Source of the DNA: Aestuariivita sp.
GTDB lineage: Bacteria; Pseudomonadota; Alphaproteobacteria; Rhodobacterales; Rhodobacteraceae
Direction: 5' to 3'
Assembly (NCBI GenBank): GCA_018401465.1
Contig: JAGYKE010000004.1
Coordinates: 2,077,857-2,141,856, forward strand
DNA length: 64,000 nt
Part shown: in pieces, positions 28,782-38,378 of the stretch
Position numbering within the stretch: position 1 is the first letter of the stretch
How the letters are laid out: every line of letters starts with the position of its first letter
Notes under the pieces: generated by a model
Seen by the model: the letters and a program-made list of their open reading frames with translations, nothing else
What the model was told of the DNA's origin: nothing
Database searches by the model: none
Translations under genes and position numbers: made by a program

Positions 28782-30904
28782 GATCTGACGTATCTTTCCG
28801 TTCCGTTGCTGGCGCTGAAGCCCCTCAACGCGATGGTAAATCCGAAATTGGTCGAAGGCTCAACACTTGTCGTCGAGGTATAGCGACGGTTGAGCGAAAG
28901 GTCGACCATGACGCATTCGTTCTGGTAGGTCAGGCCGAGACCCGCCGTTGCGGCCCGCGTGTCGGCGGTGTCGTAGCGCCAGTTGGCCGAAGCGGTCCAG
29001 ACGTCGTTCAGGTCGTAGGCCCCATCGAAAAAGAATTCGGACACCGCCTGCAACCTGCCTTCGCCGCCATCCGCCTGCAGCCAGACATAGGTGCCGGCAA
29101 CGCGCAGCCTGTCTCCGGTCCAGGAGCCGCGCATCTCGGTCTTGGCGACGTCGAGGCCATCGTCGAAGATGGCCCGTCCCGTAAGGCCCAGACCGAATTC
29201 GGTGTTGATCTGACCGGCCAGAAGGAAGTTCGATTTTTCGCCTTGAAGGCCCGAGGTGGCAGAGAAACCGGGCTGCGGGCGCTGACGAAGTACCTGGCCC
29301 AGTGTCAGCGCGAGATCTCCGCCATCCTGGGTGAACCGGCTCCATGTCAGGCCATAGGCAAGCGTCGCGCCGTCCTCGCGCATGTCGCGTTCGGGAAAGC
29401 GCGACAGGGCGAAGAGATTGCCGGGGTCGAACTCGACGCGCCCGCTTTCGTCGTTGGGCATCGCGTCGCCGCGCGTATCGGCCCAGCCGATCTGCACGAT
29501 CGGTTCGAGGAATTGCGTGGCGCCCGCCGTCGCCCGGGACATCGGCAGGCTGAAGCCCAGCGCCGCATAAGGCGAGTGCCGCTGAAGGCGGTGGGCGAAG
29601 GCCGCGTCCTGACGGACCTCGGCCAGATCCACATCGACGCCCATGCGCCAGTCGATCCGCAGCCCCGAGGCGAAGGTCCAGTCGCGCAGCCAGCCCAGTT
29701 CGACCGAATTGCGCGCCACGTCGCGGCCCAGCGCATCCAGATCAGATTGCCGCAGATGGGTATGGCCGATCAGGCCCATCCGAACTTCTCCTCCGATCGC
29801 ACGCGGGAAGAAGCGCCGTTCATAGACGACATCGGCGATGCGGGTGGGCATCTGATCCTCGATCTCGCCGGTGCGCAGGCTGTCCACATGGATGAACGCG
29901 GTGCGGAAGAAGGTGTCGCGCGTCACCCGCGTCAGCGCCAGTTCGCTGTCCAGCCGGTCGCTGGCCGGAAGGCCATAATCGAAGAAATAGCCGTCGTCGC
30001 TGACATGTTCGATATCGAAGCTGAGCACATAGCCCGACCGCAGCGCGAAGGCCCCCGCGCCCCAGAGATAGCCCCGCCACGTGTTGGGGCGGATGTCGTC
30101 GCGGGTCAGCGCGCCTTCCAGATCGATGCGCCCGCGTTCGAACGCCTGCCGGTAGTGCAGGTCGACCGTGCGCGTCTTCGGCGACAGATAGGGCGCTACC
30201 GTGATGTCCGCATGATCGCCAAGACGGAAGAAATAGGGCACCTTGATCCCTGTGGAGAGCTGCGAGGTGGTGCGCAGCGACGGGATGAGAAAGCCTGACG
30301 CGCGGTCAAGCGTCGGGTCCGGCAGGCGCAGGCGCGGCACATAGAAAACCGGGACGTCCAGCACGCGCAGCTGTGCTTCCTCGAAATAGAGTTGGCGTTC
30401 TTGCTGGTCATGTATCACCCGGCGCGCCCGGATCTGCCAGAGCGGCGCCTCGCCCTCGGCGCAGATCCGGCACGAGGTGACCGAGGTGCGGTAAAGCTGC
30501 GTGAACCGCCCCGACGACCGCGTCATCTGGACCGCGGCCAGTTGCAGGTTCTGGTCCATCACCATGCGCGCGCCCAGAAGCAGGCCGTCGGTCAGGTCCT
30601 GGTCGAGTTGCGCGGCCTCGGCGAGTATCGTCGTGCCGTCTCCGTCCTGCAGACGGATCGGCCCTTCGATCTGCAGTGTTTCGGTGCTCCGGTCATAGAC
30701 GATGCGCCGTGCGGTCAGGCGTTGGTTGCCCTGATAGGCCTCCACGCTGCCTTCCGCGATCAGGTGGCCATCATCTGTCACACTGACCCGGTCGGCGATC
30801 AGGACGGCGGGCGGGGCAGGGGCGGTGGTCTGCGCTGTCGACAGAACGGGCCACAACGCCACCAGCGCCGCCATTGCTCCCATCCTGACCCGCGACAGCG
30901 CCAT
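28772..30904 (-). CDS. lptD: LPS assembly outer-membrane protein LptD
   Basis: A 710-residue protein that inserts lipopolysaccharide into the outer leaflet of the outer membrane. A signal peptide (about 1-22, ending LSTAQ) is followed by an N-terminal beta-jellyroll (LIADRVSVTDDGHLIAEGSVEAYQGNQRLTARR region) and a large C-terminal beta-barrel rich in alternating aromatic strands. Two cysteines (SCRIC) near residue 134 and two in the C-terminal part may form the inter-domain disulfides that LptD needs. The ATG at 30904 is chosen because the signal peptide follows directly; sequence upstream is lptG. One base separates it from the lptG stop. Confidence 0.93.
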   Translation of the reverse strand: MALSRVRMGAMAALVALWPVLSTAQTTAPAPPAVLIADRVSVTDDGHLIAEGSVEAYQGNQRLTARRIVYDRSTETLQIEGPIRLQDGDGTTILAEAAQLDQDLTDGLLLGARMVMDQNLQLAAVQMTRSSGRFTQLYRTSVTSCRICAEGEAPLWQIRARRVIHDQQERQLYFEEAQLRVLDVPVFYVPRLRLPDPTLDRASGFLIPSLRTTSQLSTGIKVPYFFRLGDHADITVAPYLSPKTRTVDLHYRQAFERGRIDLEGALTRDDIRPNTWRGYLWGAGAFALRSGYVLSFDIEHVSDDGYFFDYGLPASDRLDSELALTRVTRDTFFRTAFIHVDSLRTGEIEDQMPTRIADVVYERRFFPRAIGGEVRMGLIGHTHLRQSDLDALGRDVARNSVELGWLRDWTFASGLRIDWRMGVDVDLAEVRQDAAFAHRLQRHSPYAALGFSLPMSRATAGATQFLEPIVQIGWADTRGDAMPNDESGRVEFDPGNLFALSRFPERDMREDGATLAYGLTWSRFTQDGGDLALTLGQVLRQRPQPGFSATSGLQGEKSNFLLAGQINTEFGLGLTGRAIFDDGLDVAKTEMRGSWTGDRLRVAGTYVWLQADGGEGRLQAVSEFFFDGAYDLNDVWTASANWRYDTADTRAATAGLGLTYQNECVMVDLSLNRRYTSTTSVEPSTNFGFTIALRGFSASNGTERYVRSCS

Positions 30905-30905
30905 C

Positions 30906-32003
30906 TCAGCCGTCCTCCGTCTGCAGAAGCAGCCCAACGCCCAGCATGACCGAAGCCACCGGAGGCGCCCATGCGGCCAGCAGTATCGGAAGCTGGCCGT
31001 TCTCGCCAAGCACCTGCGCGAAATTGCGCACGAAATAAAGCGCAAATCCCAGAAGCACCGCGACCAGGACCGCGACGCCCGTGCCACCGAAGCGCGCATG
31101 CCGCATGGTGAAGGCGGCTGCGACCAGCACCATGGCTAGAAGGAACAAGGGCCGCGCGAGTTCGGTCTGCAGCCAGACCTGATGCCGCTTGGTCGAAAAA
31201 CCCGCCTGCGCCAGTTCGCGGATCGTGTCGGGAAGGTCCCAGATCGACACGCCGCGCGGCGTGCCCAGCGTATCGCGGATGCGCTCCTGCGTCAGGGTCG
31301 ACGGGACACTGAACGCGTCATGGCGTTCGGCGGTCGTCTCGGGGTTCTGACCGGCCGCAAGCGTCCAGACCTTCGCCCCGCGCAACTGCCATGCCCCGTC
31401 GACAAGCCGCGCCGCATCGGCCTCGATCCGCTGGTTCGGGGTTCCTTCGGGCTCGAACCCAAGAAAGGTGACGTCGAACAATTCGCTCGCATCCGCGTTG
31501 TAGCCCTTGGCATGGATCACCGTCTGGCTGGCCGCGCTGCCCTGCCGCAGCCAGAGCCCTTCGGTGCTGATCGACAGGGCAGAGGTTCCCCCCGTCCGGT
31601 ACAGTTCGGTCAGGCGGTCTGCCTGGGCAGACGTCGCCGCAACGATCGGATTGAGCGTCGAGACCGCGAAGATCCCGATCAGCCCCGCAACCGTCACCGG
31701 TGCCAGAAGCACGTTGAGCCCTGACCGCCCGGCGGCACGGGTAACCACCAGTTCGCTTGTCCGTGCCAGCGTCACGAAGAGCGCGATGGTGGCGAGGATC
31801 ATGATGAGAGGAAGGATTTCGCTCACTGCGGCGGGCACGTTCAGAAGGACCAACTGCATGATCCGCCCGAAGCCGAGGTCCAAGCCGTCGAAACGCCGCT
31901 GCTGATCGATCAGGTCGAGCAGCGCGAGAAGGGCGAGAAACAGAACCGTGATGCTCAGAAAGGTGATCAGGAAACGGCGGGCGAAATATAAATGCAGCGT
32001 CAT
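30906..32003 (-). CDS. lptG: LPS export ABC transporter permease LptG
   Basis: A 365-residue permease with three membrane helices at each end (LITFLSITVLFLALLALLD; SEILPLIMILATIALFVTL; then late ARPLFLLAMVLVAAAFTM to VASVMLGVGLLLQ) flanking a periplasmic beta-jellyroll. It pairs with LptF and LptB to lift LPS from the inner membrane. It overlaps lptF by four bases (ATGA), which sets the start at 32003 and rejects the longer frame. The ATPase gene lptB is not in this window. Confidence 0.93.
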   Translation of the reverse strand: MTLHLYFARRFLITFLSITVLFLALLALLDLIDQQRRFDGLDLGFGRIMQLVLLNVPAAVSEILPLIMILATIALFVTLARTSELVVTRAAGRSGLNVLLAPVTVAGLIGIFAVSTLNPIVAATSAQADRLTELYRTGGTSALSISTEGLWLRQGSAASQTVIHAKGYNADASELFDVTFLGFEPEGTPNQRIEADAARLVDGAWQLRGAKVWTLAAGQNPETTAERHDAFSVPSTLTQERIRDTLGTPRGVSIWDLPDTIRELAQAGFSTKRHQVWLQTELARPLFLLAMVLVAAAFTMRHARFGGTGVAVLVAVLLGFALYFVRNFAQVLGENGQLPILLAAWAPPVASVMLGVGLLLQTEDG

Positions 32004-33121
32004 GGCGTCACCGTCCGCCGCCGCAGGACAACCGGCCTTCCTGACATCTGCAGAAGTCCCGCCGCGATGGCGAGGCCCAGAAGCGTCGGCAGATAAAGAA
32101 CCGGCCATGCGGCCGGATTGCGCAGGACAGGTTCCGACACCACTCCGCGCAGCCCTTCGAGAAGGATCAGCACCGTTACCGCCAGCACGATCTGACGCCA
32201 GACGCCGAACCGCGAATAGCCCCCCGCCGTGAGCGCGGCGAAGCCGATCAGCGCCACCGCCACGCAGATCGCCGCCCGGGCAAAGCGCAGGTGCAACTCT
32301 TCGGCCTGTGCGCCCTCGGTATAGCCATCGGAGCCTGTGACCGCGGCACGGTCGAACATGAGTTCCCGCGTCGGGATGGCCCGCAGGTGGCGCCCCTGCG
32401 CCGCGTCGCGCCGGATGAGCGCCGTTATGTCATAGCCGAGCTCCGCGAAGTTCGTCAGCGACAGCGTTTCGTCGGACTGGATCAACCGCTGGGCAAGGCC
32501 ATCCACCATGATCAGGTTCACCCGCTCTCCGTCGCGCACCAGATAGGCCGCGCGCGCCGTGTATGTCTGGGTGACATCGGGCGCACGCCGGTCCGAAAGG
32601 TAGACGTCGCGGAGCGTGCCGTCGCCATCGATGCTGCGGATGTAGAAGGTGACGCCGCGCGTCGGGTGCAGGAAGGTGCCCTCGGTCAGAAGCCGCGCGG
32701 TCGTGTCCCGGGACACTTCCGCCTCGCGCTGCGCCAATTGGTCGATCGAGGCGGGCAGGAGAACATGGGTCAGCACGCTCATCATGCCGGCCGCGACAAG
32801 ACCGAAAACCGCAAAGGGCCGGGCCATGCGCCAGGGGCTGCACCCGGTCGCTCGCATAATGGTGAGTTCGCTTTCGCTCGTCAGGCGATTGGTGACATAG
32901 ACCGACGCGGCGAAGGCGGCGATGGGCAGCACGATGCGGATCAGGTTCGGCAGGCTGAGCGCGCTGAATTCCAGAAAGACCATCGCCGACTGGCCATCGG
33001 CGATCAGCCGGTCGAACAGCGTGACCGCGCGATTGATCCAGAACACGCCGACCAGAATCAGCGCGAAGAACCCGAACAGCCACAGAAGCTGCGACAGAAC
33101 ATATCTGTCGTATCGCGACAC
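32000..33121 (-). CDS. lptF: LPS export ABC transporter permease LptF
   Basis: A 373-residue LptF/LptG-family permease with the usual 3+3 membrane helices around a periplasmic domain; the SELTIMRATGCSPWRMARP coupling-helix region near residue 90 is typical. First gene of the six-gene operon lptF-lptG-lptD-surA-pdxA-rsmA, all tightly packed or overlapping. It is divergent from pepA across 133 bases, as often found in proteobacteria. Confidence 0.94.
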   Translation of the reverse strand: MSRYDRYVLSQLLWLFGFFALILVGVFWINRAVTLFDRLIADGQSAMVFLEFSALSLPNLIRIVLPIAAFAASVYVTNRLTSESELTIMRATGCSPWRMARPFAVFGLVAAGMMSVLTHVLLPASIDQLAQREAEVSRDTTARLLTEGTFLHPTRGVTFYIRSIDGDGTLRDVYLSDRRAPDVTQTYTARAAYLVRDGERVNLIMVDGLAQRLIQSDETLSLTNFAELGYDITALIRRDAAQGRHLRAIPTRELMFDRAAVTGSDGYTEGAQAEELHLRFARAAICVAVALIGFAALTAGGYSRFGVWRQIVLAVTVLILLEGLRGVVSEPVLRNPAAWPVLYLPTLLGLAIAAGLLQMSGRPVVLRRRTVTP

Positions 33122-33254
33122 GCGTTGACCCCCAGGCCTTGTGCCCTATTACCTGATGCCTCTTCTAGAACAATCCTGGCGCCCGCGAAACTGCTATCTG
33201 GTCAAGGGGCGGCGGTCGCGTTACCTCTGACCCACCAGATATGGGAGACGCCGC

Positions 33255-34733
33255 ATGACCCGCCTGACCGAATTCGCCTTCGCTTCCACCGACCCGGCAG
33301 CCATCGACGGGGCCGGGGGCCATGTCGCCGTCTTCGTCAGCCCCGAAGGCCGGATGGATGCCTGCGCGCGGCGCGCCGACAGACTGTCGCGCGGCGCAGT
33401 CAAACGCTGGATCGGATCGGAGGCCTTCGCCAAGGCCAAGCCGGGCAGCGTGACGTCCTTCGCCTTTCCCGCGGGGCTTGCTGCCGAAGCGCTGCATGTC
33501 GCGGTGCTGCCGAACCGACCCGATGCGATCCTTGCCCGCAAGACGGGCGTGGCGCTGGCGCGCGCCAAGGGGCGCGCGGCGCTTCTGGTCTGCGCCGGCG
33601 CCCGGACGCAGACCGATGCGCTGGCCCTGGGGCTGGCCTTGCGCGACTACAATTTCGACGCGCACAGAACGCCCGCCGCGGACGAAACCGCGCGGGGGGC
33701 GGTCACGCTCGCCCATGACGCGGTCGATGACCTGCGCGCAGCGGTCGCCCTGCAGATGGCACTGGCCGAAGGCGTCGTCTTCACGCGCGATCTGGTGAAC
33801 GAACCGGCCAACGTGCTCACCACCACCGAATTCGCCGACCGTCTCGCGGCGATGACCGCGCTCGGCCTGAAGGTCGAGGTGCTCGAGGAGGACCGCCTGG
33901 CAGAACTTGGCATGCGCACGCTCCTCAGCGTCGGGCAGGGGTCGGCCAGCCCCTCGAAGGTCGTCGTCATGCGCTGGGAGGGCGGCGAGACCGACGCCGC
34001 ACCACTGGCGCTGGTGGGCAAGGGGGTCGTCTTCGACACCGGCGGCATCTCGATCAAGCCCGCGGCGGGGATGGAAGACATGACCATGGACATGGGCGGC
34101 GGCGCCGTCGTCGCGGGGGTCATGCGCGCGCTTGCGCTGCGCAAGGCACGTGCCAATGTCGTGGGCCTTGTGGGGCTGGTGGAGAACATGCCCTCGGGCA
34201 CGGCGACGCGGCCGGGCGATGTGGTGAAATCGATGAAGGGCGACACGGTCGAGATCATCAACACCGACGCCGAAGGCCGCCTCGTCCTGTGCGACGTCAT
34301 GTGGTACGCGCAGGAGCGCTTCAAGCCCGCAGGCATGATCGACCTCGCCACCCTGACGGGCGCGATCATCATCGGGCTGGGCCATGAAAACGCGGGCGTC
34401 TTTTCCAACGACGACGCCTTCTGTGACGCCTTCCTCTGCGCGGCGAAGTCCGAGGACGAAGGCGCATGGCGCATGCCGCTGGGCCAGGCCTATGACGATC
34501 TGCTGAAATCGCGCATCGCCGACATGAAGAACGTGGGCGGCCGTGCCGGCGGATCGATCACCGCGGCGCAGTTCCTCAAGCGCTTCGTGAAGGACGACAT
34601 GCCCTGGATCCATCTCGACATCGCGGGCGTGGCCTCGGTCTCCTCCGACACGCGCTATGCGCCCAAGGGCGCGACGGGATGGGGCGTGCTGGCGCTGAAC
34701 CGGCTGATCGCGGACAAATACGAGACGCGCTGA
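33255..34733 (+). CDS. pepA: Leucyl aminopeptidase (M17)
   Basis: A 492-residue hexameric dizinc aminopeptidase removing N-terminal residues from peptides. The C-terminal catalytic domain has VGKGVVFDTGGISIKP (Lys/Asp ligands) near residue 260 and the signature NTDAEGRL near 337; the N-terminal macro-like domain covers about 1-160. GGGAG precedes the ATG. In enterobacteria PepA also binds DNA for site-specific recombination; nothing here tests that. holC follows with a one-base overlap (TGATG), a conserved pairing. Confidence 0.95.
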   Translation: MTRLTEFAFASTDPAAIDGAGGHVAVFVSPEGRMDACARRADRLSRGAVKRWIGSEAFAKAKPGSVTSFAFPAGLAAEALHVAVLPNRPDAILARKTGVALARAKGRAALLVCAGARTQTDALALGLALRDYNFDAHRTPAADETARGAVTLAHDAVDDLRAAVALQMALAEGVVFTRDLVNEPANVLTTTEFADRLAAMTALGLKVEVLEEDRLAELGMRTLLSVGQGSASPSKVVVMRWEGGETDAAPLALVGKGVVFDTGGISIKPAAGMEDMTMDMGGGAVVAGVMRALALRKARANVVGLVGLVENMPSGTATRPGDVVKSMKGDTVEIINTDAEGRLVLCDVMWYAQERFKPAGMIDLATLTGAIIIGLGHENAGVFSNDDAFCDAFLCAAKSEDEGAWRMPLGQAYDDLLKSRIADMKNVGGRAGGSITAAQFLKRFVKDDMPWIHLDIAGVASVSSDTRYAPKGATGWGVLALNRLIADKYETR

Positions 34734-35191
34734 TGGGTGCGGCCTATTTCTACCATCTTACGCGCCGCCCGCTCGACGCGACATTGCCCGCGCTTCTGGG
34801 CAAGGCGCGCGAGGCAGGCTGGCGCGTCGTTGTCCGGGGGCGCGACGCGGCCCACCTTGCCTGGCTCGATGAACGGCTCTGGATCACATCGGGCGATGAC
34901 TTCCTGCCCCATGGTCTGGCCGGGGGCAAGCATGACGCGCTGCAACCGATCCTGCTGACGACCGACCGGGCCGCGGCCAACAACGCTGCCTGCCTGATGT
35001 CGGTGGACGGCGCGGATGTCACGCCAGAAGAGGTGCAGCGCCTTGAACGCACCTGCATTCTCTTCGACGGCAATGACGAGGCGGCGCTGAGCGTCGCGCG
35101 CGGCCAGTGGAAGGCGCTGACCGCCGCGGGCTGCGCCGCGCAGTACTGGTCGGAAGACAGCGGGCGCTGGCAGAAGAAGGCCGAAAGCTGA
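34733..35191 (+). CDS. holC: DNA polymerase III subunit chi
   Basis: A 152-residue chi subunit of the replicative clamp loader, which links it to single-stranded DNA-binding protein. AYFYHLTRRPLDATLPALLGKA at the N terminus and DDFLPHG in the middle are the family features; length is typical. The start overlaps the pepA stop by one base, the standard pepA-holC arrangement. A copy of the 33-base intergenic motif starts at the stop codon. Confidence 0.92.
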   Translation: MGAAYFYHLTRRPLDATLPALLGKAREAGWRVVVRGRDAAHLAWLDERLWITSGDDFLPHGLAGGKHDALQPILLTTDRAAANNAACLMSVDGADVTPEEVQRLERTCILFDGNDEAALSVARGQWKALTAAGCAAQYWSEDSGRWQKKAES

Positions 35192-35224
35192 CCTGCTTCT
35201 TCTCGTCCCAAATACGCAAATCCC
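35192..35224 (-). repeat. 33-base intergenic motif, copy D
   Basis: Read on the minus strand, it matches the motif at 57138-57170 in 32 of 33 bases (GGGATTTGCGTATTTGG then GACGAGAAGAAGCAGG). It lies between convergent holC and protease genes. Its end resembles the tails of palindromic repeats A-C (GATATTTG ... GAAGAAG). Confidence 0.75.
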
Positions 35225-35253
35225 GCGTGGGACGCATGCGCGGCGCCGGGGCG

Positions 35254-35832
35254 TCAGCGCGTCAGGATCAATTCGTCCCGCGCGATCTCGATACGGTCCC
35301 AGCGCTGCAGATACTCCATGCCGAGCAGAGAAGTGTCGAGCGCGCCTTCATTCACCCAGGCCGGGATGTTGCGGTCGACGATCCCTCCCAGAGCCACGGA
35401 GTCGAGCCGGACAGGCGCGGTTCGCACCTCGCCGTTGGCGGTCATGGCGCGGCCCAGATAGATCAGGTTCGCCGGGTCAAGCCCCACGCGGTCTGCATCG
35501 CGCTGGCTGAGCACGACCCCGGTCGCGCCGGTATCGACCACGAACTCCACCGGGGTGCCGTTCACGTCGAGTGTCAGGTGATAATGTCCGTCGCGCGACC
35601 GTGGCACGACGACCCGGCCTTCCTCGGTGAAGACCGCCTGTTGCGGGGTCACGATCTGCCGGATGTCGCCCCACATGCCATAGGCTGCTATGGCGCCCAG
35701 AAAGATCAGACCCCAAAACGCGGCCTGCTGCAGCGTGCGGTTCAGCCCCTGCCGGTGCTGGACGAAGGCATAGACGACCACCGCAACCAGCAGCACCAGA
35801 TAAGCCAGATGGCCTAATTGCAGATCGTTCAT
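35254..35832 (-). CDS. Membrane-anchored retropepsin-like aspartic protease (TIGR02281 family)
   Basis: A 192-residue protein with two N-terminal membrane helices (LGHLAYLVLLVAVVVYAFV and AAFWGLIFLGAIAAYGMW) and a C-terminal clan AA aspartic protease domain (about 75-190). The active-site block is FVVDTGATGVVLSQRDA near residue 98, and a second conserved element is LLGMEYLQRW near the end. A single lobe means it must work as a homodimer, like retroviral proteases. Target proteins are unknown. The gene stands alone between convergent holC and an ABC-F gene. Confidence 0.87.
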   Translation of the reverse strand: MNDLQLGHLAYLVLLVAVVVYAFVQHRQGLNRTLQQAAFWGLIFLGAIAAYGMWGDIRQIVTPQQAVFTEEGRVVVPRSRDGHYHLTLDVNGTPVEFVVDTGATGVVLSQRDADRVGLDPANLIYLGRAMTANGEVRTAPVRLDSVALGGIVDRNIPAWVNEGALDTSLLGMEYLQRWDRIEIARDELILTR

Positions 35833-35893
35833 CCGCGAAATCCCCTCGACACCCGTGGGGAAATATAAGGTCCGGGCGGCGAAAAGGCAGGGG

Positions 35894-37735
35894 TCAGATG
35901 TTCAGCGCTGCGTCGAGTCGTTCCTGTGCTTCGATCCACAGCGCCTCTGCCCGGGCGATGCCGTCCTCGACTTCGGCGAATTTGCGGTTCCATTGTTCCA
36001 GCTCGGCCTGCCGCGCATCTTCGTAAAGCGTTTGGTCCGCCAGCCGTTTTTGCAGTTTTGCATGCATGTCGGACAATTTCTCGAGCCGTTCTTCGCAGCG
36101 GCGCAGGTCGCTGCGCAAGGCGACAAGATCGGCGCGGGGGGCCTTCTTCGATTTTCCGCCGCGCCCGCTTGCGCCGCGATCCTCGCCGCCCAGAAGACCG
36201 GCGCGGTAGGTGTCGAGATCGTCGTCATATTGCGTGACCGCGCCGTCCTTTACCAGCCAGAGCCGGTCGGCCACCAGTTCCAGCAGGTGCATGTCGTGGC
36301 TGACCAGGATCACCGCGCCGGTATAGGCGGTCAACGCCTCGACCAGCGCCTCGCGGCTTTCGATGTCGAGATGGTTGGTGGGTTCGTCCAGGATCAGCAT
36401 GTGCGGCGCGTCGATCGTGGCGATCAGCAGCGACAGGCGCGCCTTCTGCCCGCCCGACAGCTTGCCCACCTTCATGTCCGCCTGATCGGCGGTCAGGCTG
36501 AATCCCGCAAGCCGCGCGCGCAGCTTCGCGGGCGTCTCGCCGGGCCTCAGGCGGCGCAGGTGGTCGATCGGGCTTTCCTCGACCCGCAATTCGTCCACCT
36601 GATGTTGCGCGAAATATCCCACGCGCAGCTTCGACGATGTGGTCAGGCGACCCTCGGACTTGATGAGCCGCCCCGCCAGCAGCTTCGACAAGGTCGACTT
36701 GCCTTCGCCGTTGCGCCCCAGAAGCGCGATGCGGTCATCCTGATCGATGCGCAACGACAGACGTGACAGCACTGTCCGGTCGCCATACCCAACCGCCGCC
36801 CCGTCCAGCGCCACGATGGGCGGCGACAGCTGTTCGGGTTCGGGGAAGGTGAAGGCGCGCAGCGCCGCTTCCTGCGGAGAGGTGATCGGCTGCATCCGTG
36901 CCAGCGCCTTGATGCGCGATTGCGCCTGCCGCGCCTTGTCGGCCTTGTAGCGGAAGCGGTCCACATAGGATTGCAGATGCGCGCGCCGCGCCTCCTGCTT
37001 TTTCGCCTCGGACTCGGCCAGCGCCAGCTTTTCGGCGCGCGCCCGCGCGAAGGTGTCATAGCCACCCTGATAAAGGGTCAGCTTGCGGTCCTCCAGATGC
37101 AGGATCGCGCCGACCGCGCGGTTCAGCAGACCGCGGTCATGGCTGATGACCAGCACGGTATGGGGATAGCGCGTGAGATAGCTTTCCAGCCACAGCGCCC
37201 CTTCGAGATCGAGATAGTTCGTCGGTTCGTCCAGAAGCAGCAGGTCGGGCTGCGCGAACAGCACCCCCGCCAGCGCCACGCGCATCCGCCAGCCGCCCGA
37301 GAAATCCGAGCAGGGCCGCGCCTGCGCGGCTTCGTCGAAGCCGAGTCCCTTCAGGATGGACGCCGCGCGCGCCTCGGCCGACCAGGCGTCGATATCGGCC
37401 AGCCGCATCTGGATCTCGGCGATGCGGGCGGGGTCGTCGGTCTGCTCGGACAGCAGCGCTGCGCGTTCGGTATCGGCGGCGAGCACGGTGTCCAGCAGGC
37501 TGTCCTGCGTCGCGGGCGCTTCCTGTGCGACGCCGCCGATGCGGGCGCGGGTGGGGAGCGCGATCCGGCCCCCCTCCAGCGCCAGTTCGCCGCGGATCAG
37601 GCGGAACAGGGTGGTCTTGCCCGTCCCGTTGCGGCCCACCACGCCCACCTTGTGGCCTGCCGGAATCGTCGCGCGCGCCTCCTCGAACAGGCGGCGCCCG
37701 GCGATGGCATAGGTGATGTCTTCTATCCTCAGCAT
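35894..37735 (-). CDS. ABC-F family ATPase (Uup/YheS-like)
   Basis: A 613-residue soluble protein with two ABC cassettes and no membrane domain. Walker A motifs are GRNGTGKTTL (residue about 36) and GRNGEGKSTL (about 340); signatures are FSGGWRMRVALAG and LSGGQKARLSLL; Walker B is LLLDEPTNYLD and LILDEPTNHLD. Between them is the charged linker (KKQEARRAHLQSYVDRFR) and at the C terminus a coiled coil (about 540-613), as in YheS/Uup. ABC-F proteins act on ribosomes, mostly resolving stalls; a specific role is not assignable. Stands alone upstream of the divergent ndk gene. Confidence 0.92.
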   Translation of the reverse strand: MLRIEDITYAIAGRRLFEEARATIPAGHKVGVVGRNGTGKTTLFRLIRGELALEGGRIALPTRARIGGVAQEAPATQDSLLDTVLAADTERAALLSEQTDDPARIAEIQMRLADIDAWSAEARAASILKGLGFDEAAQARPCSDFSGGWRMRVALAGVLFAQPDLLLLDEPTNYLDLEGALWLESYLTRYPHTVLVISHDRGLLNRAVGAILHLEDRKLTLYQGGYDTFARARAEKLALAESEAKKQEARRAHLQSYVDRFRYKADKARQAQSRIKALARMQPITSPQEAALRAFTFPEPEQLSPPIVALDGAAVGYGDRTVLSRLSLRIDQDDRIALLGRNGEGKSTLSKLLAGRLIKSEGRLTTSSKLRVGYFAQHQVDELRVEESPIDHLRRLRPGETPAKLRARLAGFSLTADQADMKVGKLSGGQKARLSLLIATIDAPHMLILDEPTNHLDIESREALVEALTAYTGAVILVSHDMHLLELVADRLWLVKDGAVTQYDDDLDTYRAGLLGGEDRGASGRGGKSKKAPRADLVALRSDLRRCEERLEKLSDMHAKLQKRLADQTLYEDARQAELEQWNRKFAEVEDGIARAEALWIEAQERLDAALNI

Positions 37736-37903
37736 GGGCGGGGTGTGACCTGCGGGCGCGCGGCTGTCAATCGGGCGCCGCTATCCGCTTTTCGCGGCAC
37801 GGGGCCTTCCCATGCGGCGCGCCTCATGCTAGCCCCGCGGCCAATAGAATCCCGGTCCGGACTGCGCCCGCAGACCCGGACCTTTCATTGACAGGAGTTT
37901 CCC

Positions 37904-38326
37904 ATGGCACTGGAACGCACCTTCTCGATCATCAAGCCGGACGCCACCGCGCGCAACCTGACCGGCGCCATCAACAAGAAGTTCGAAGATGCAGGCCTGC
38001 GCATCGTCGCGCAGAAGCGCATCCACATGACCAAGGCGCAGGCCGGCAAGTTCTATGAGGTGCACAAGGCGCGCCCCTTCTACGACGAATTGTGCGAATT
38101 CATGTCGTCGGGCCCCGTCGTCGTGCAGGTTCTGGAAGGCGAGAACGCCATCACCAAGAACCGCGAGATCATGGGCGCCACCAACCCCGCAGACGCGGCC
38201 CCCGGCACCATCCGGGCCGAATTCGCCCAGAGCGTGGGCGAAAACTCGGTCCACGGCTCGGACGCGCCGGAATCCGCGGCGCAGGAAATCGCGCTGTTCT
38301 TCGCCGGAATCGAACTGGTCGGCTGA
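37904..38326 (+). CDS. ndk: Nucleoside diphosphate kinase
   Basis: A 140-residue enzyme that balances NTP and dNTP pools by ping-pong phosphate transfer. The catalytic histidine is in [13 protein letters not shown] near residue 117, and [12 protein letters not shown] is the typical N terminus. AGGAG lies seven bases upstream of the ATG. A strong intrinsic terminator follows, so it is a single-gene unit. Confidence 0.97.
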   Translation: MALERTFSIIKPDATARNLTGAINKKFEDAGLRIVAQKRIHMTKAQAGKFYEVHKARPFYDELCEFMSSGPVVVQVLEGENAITKNREIMGATNPADAAPGTIRAEFAQSVGENSVHGSDAPESAAQEIALFFAGIELVG

Positions 38327-38347
38327 GGCTTTCAGATCGAAATTCTC

Positions 38348-38378
38348 AAGGCTGCGCAAAGTTTTGCGCGGCCTTTTT
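38348..38378 (+). terminator. Intrinsic terminator after ndk
   Basis: AAGGCTGCGCAAA pairs with TTTGCGCGGCCTTT with one mismatch, followed by a T-run. It lies 22 bases after the ndk stop and is close to symmetrical, so it may also serve the convergent TfoX-domain gene. Confidence 0.9.
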
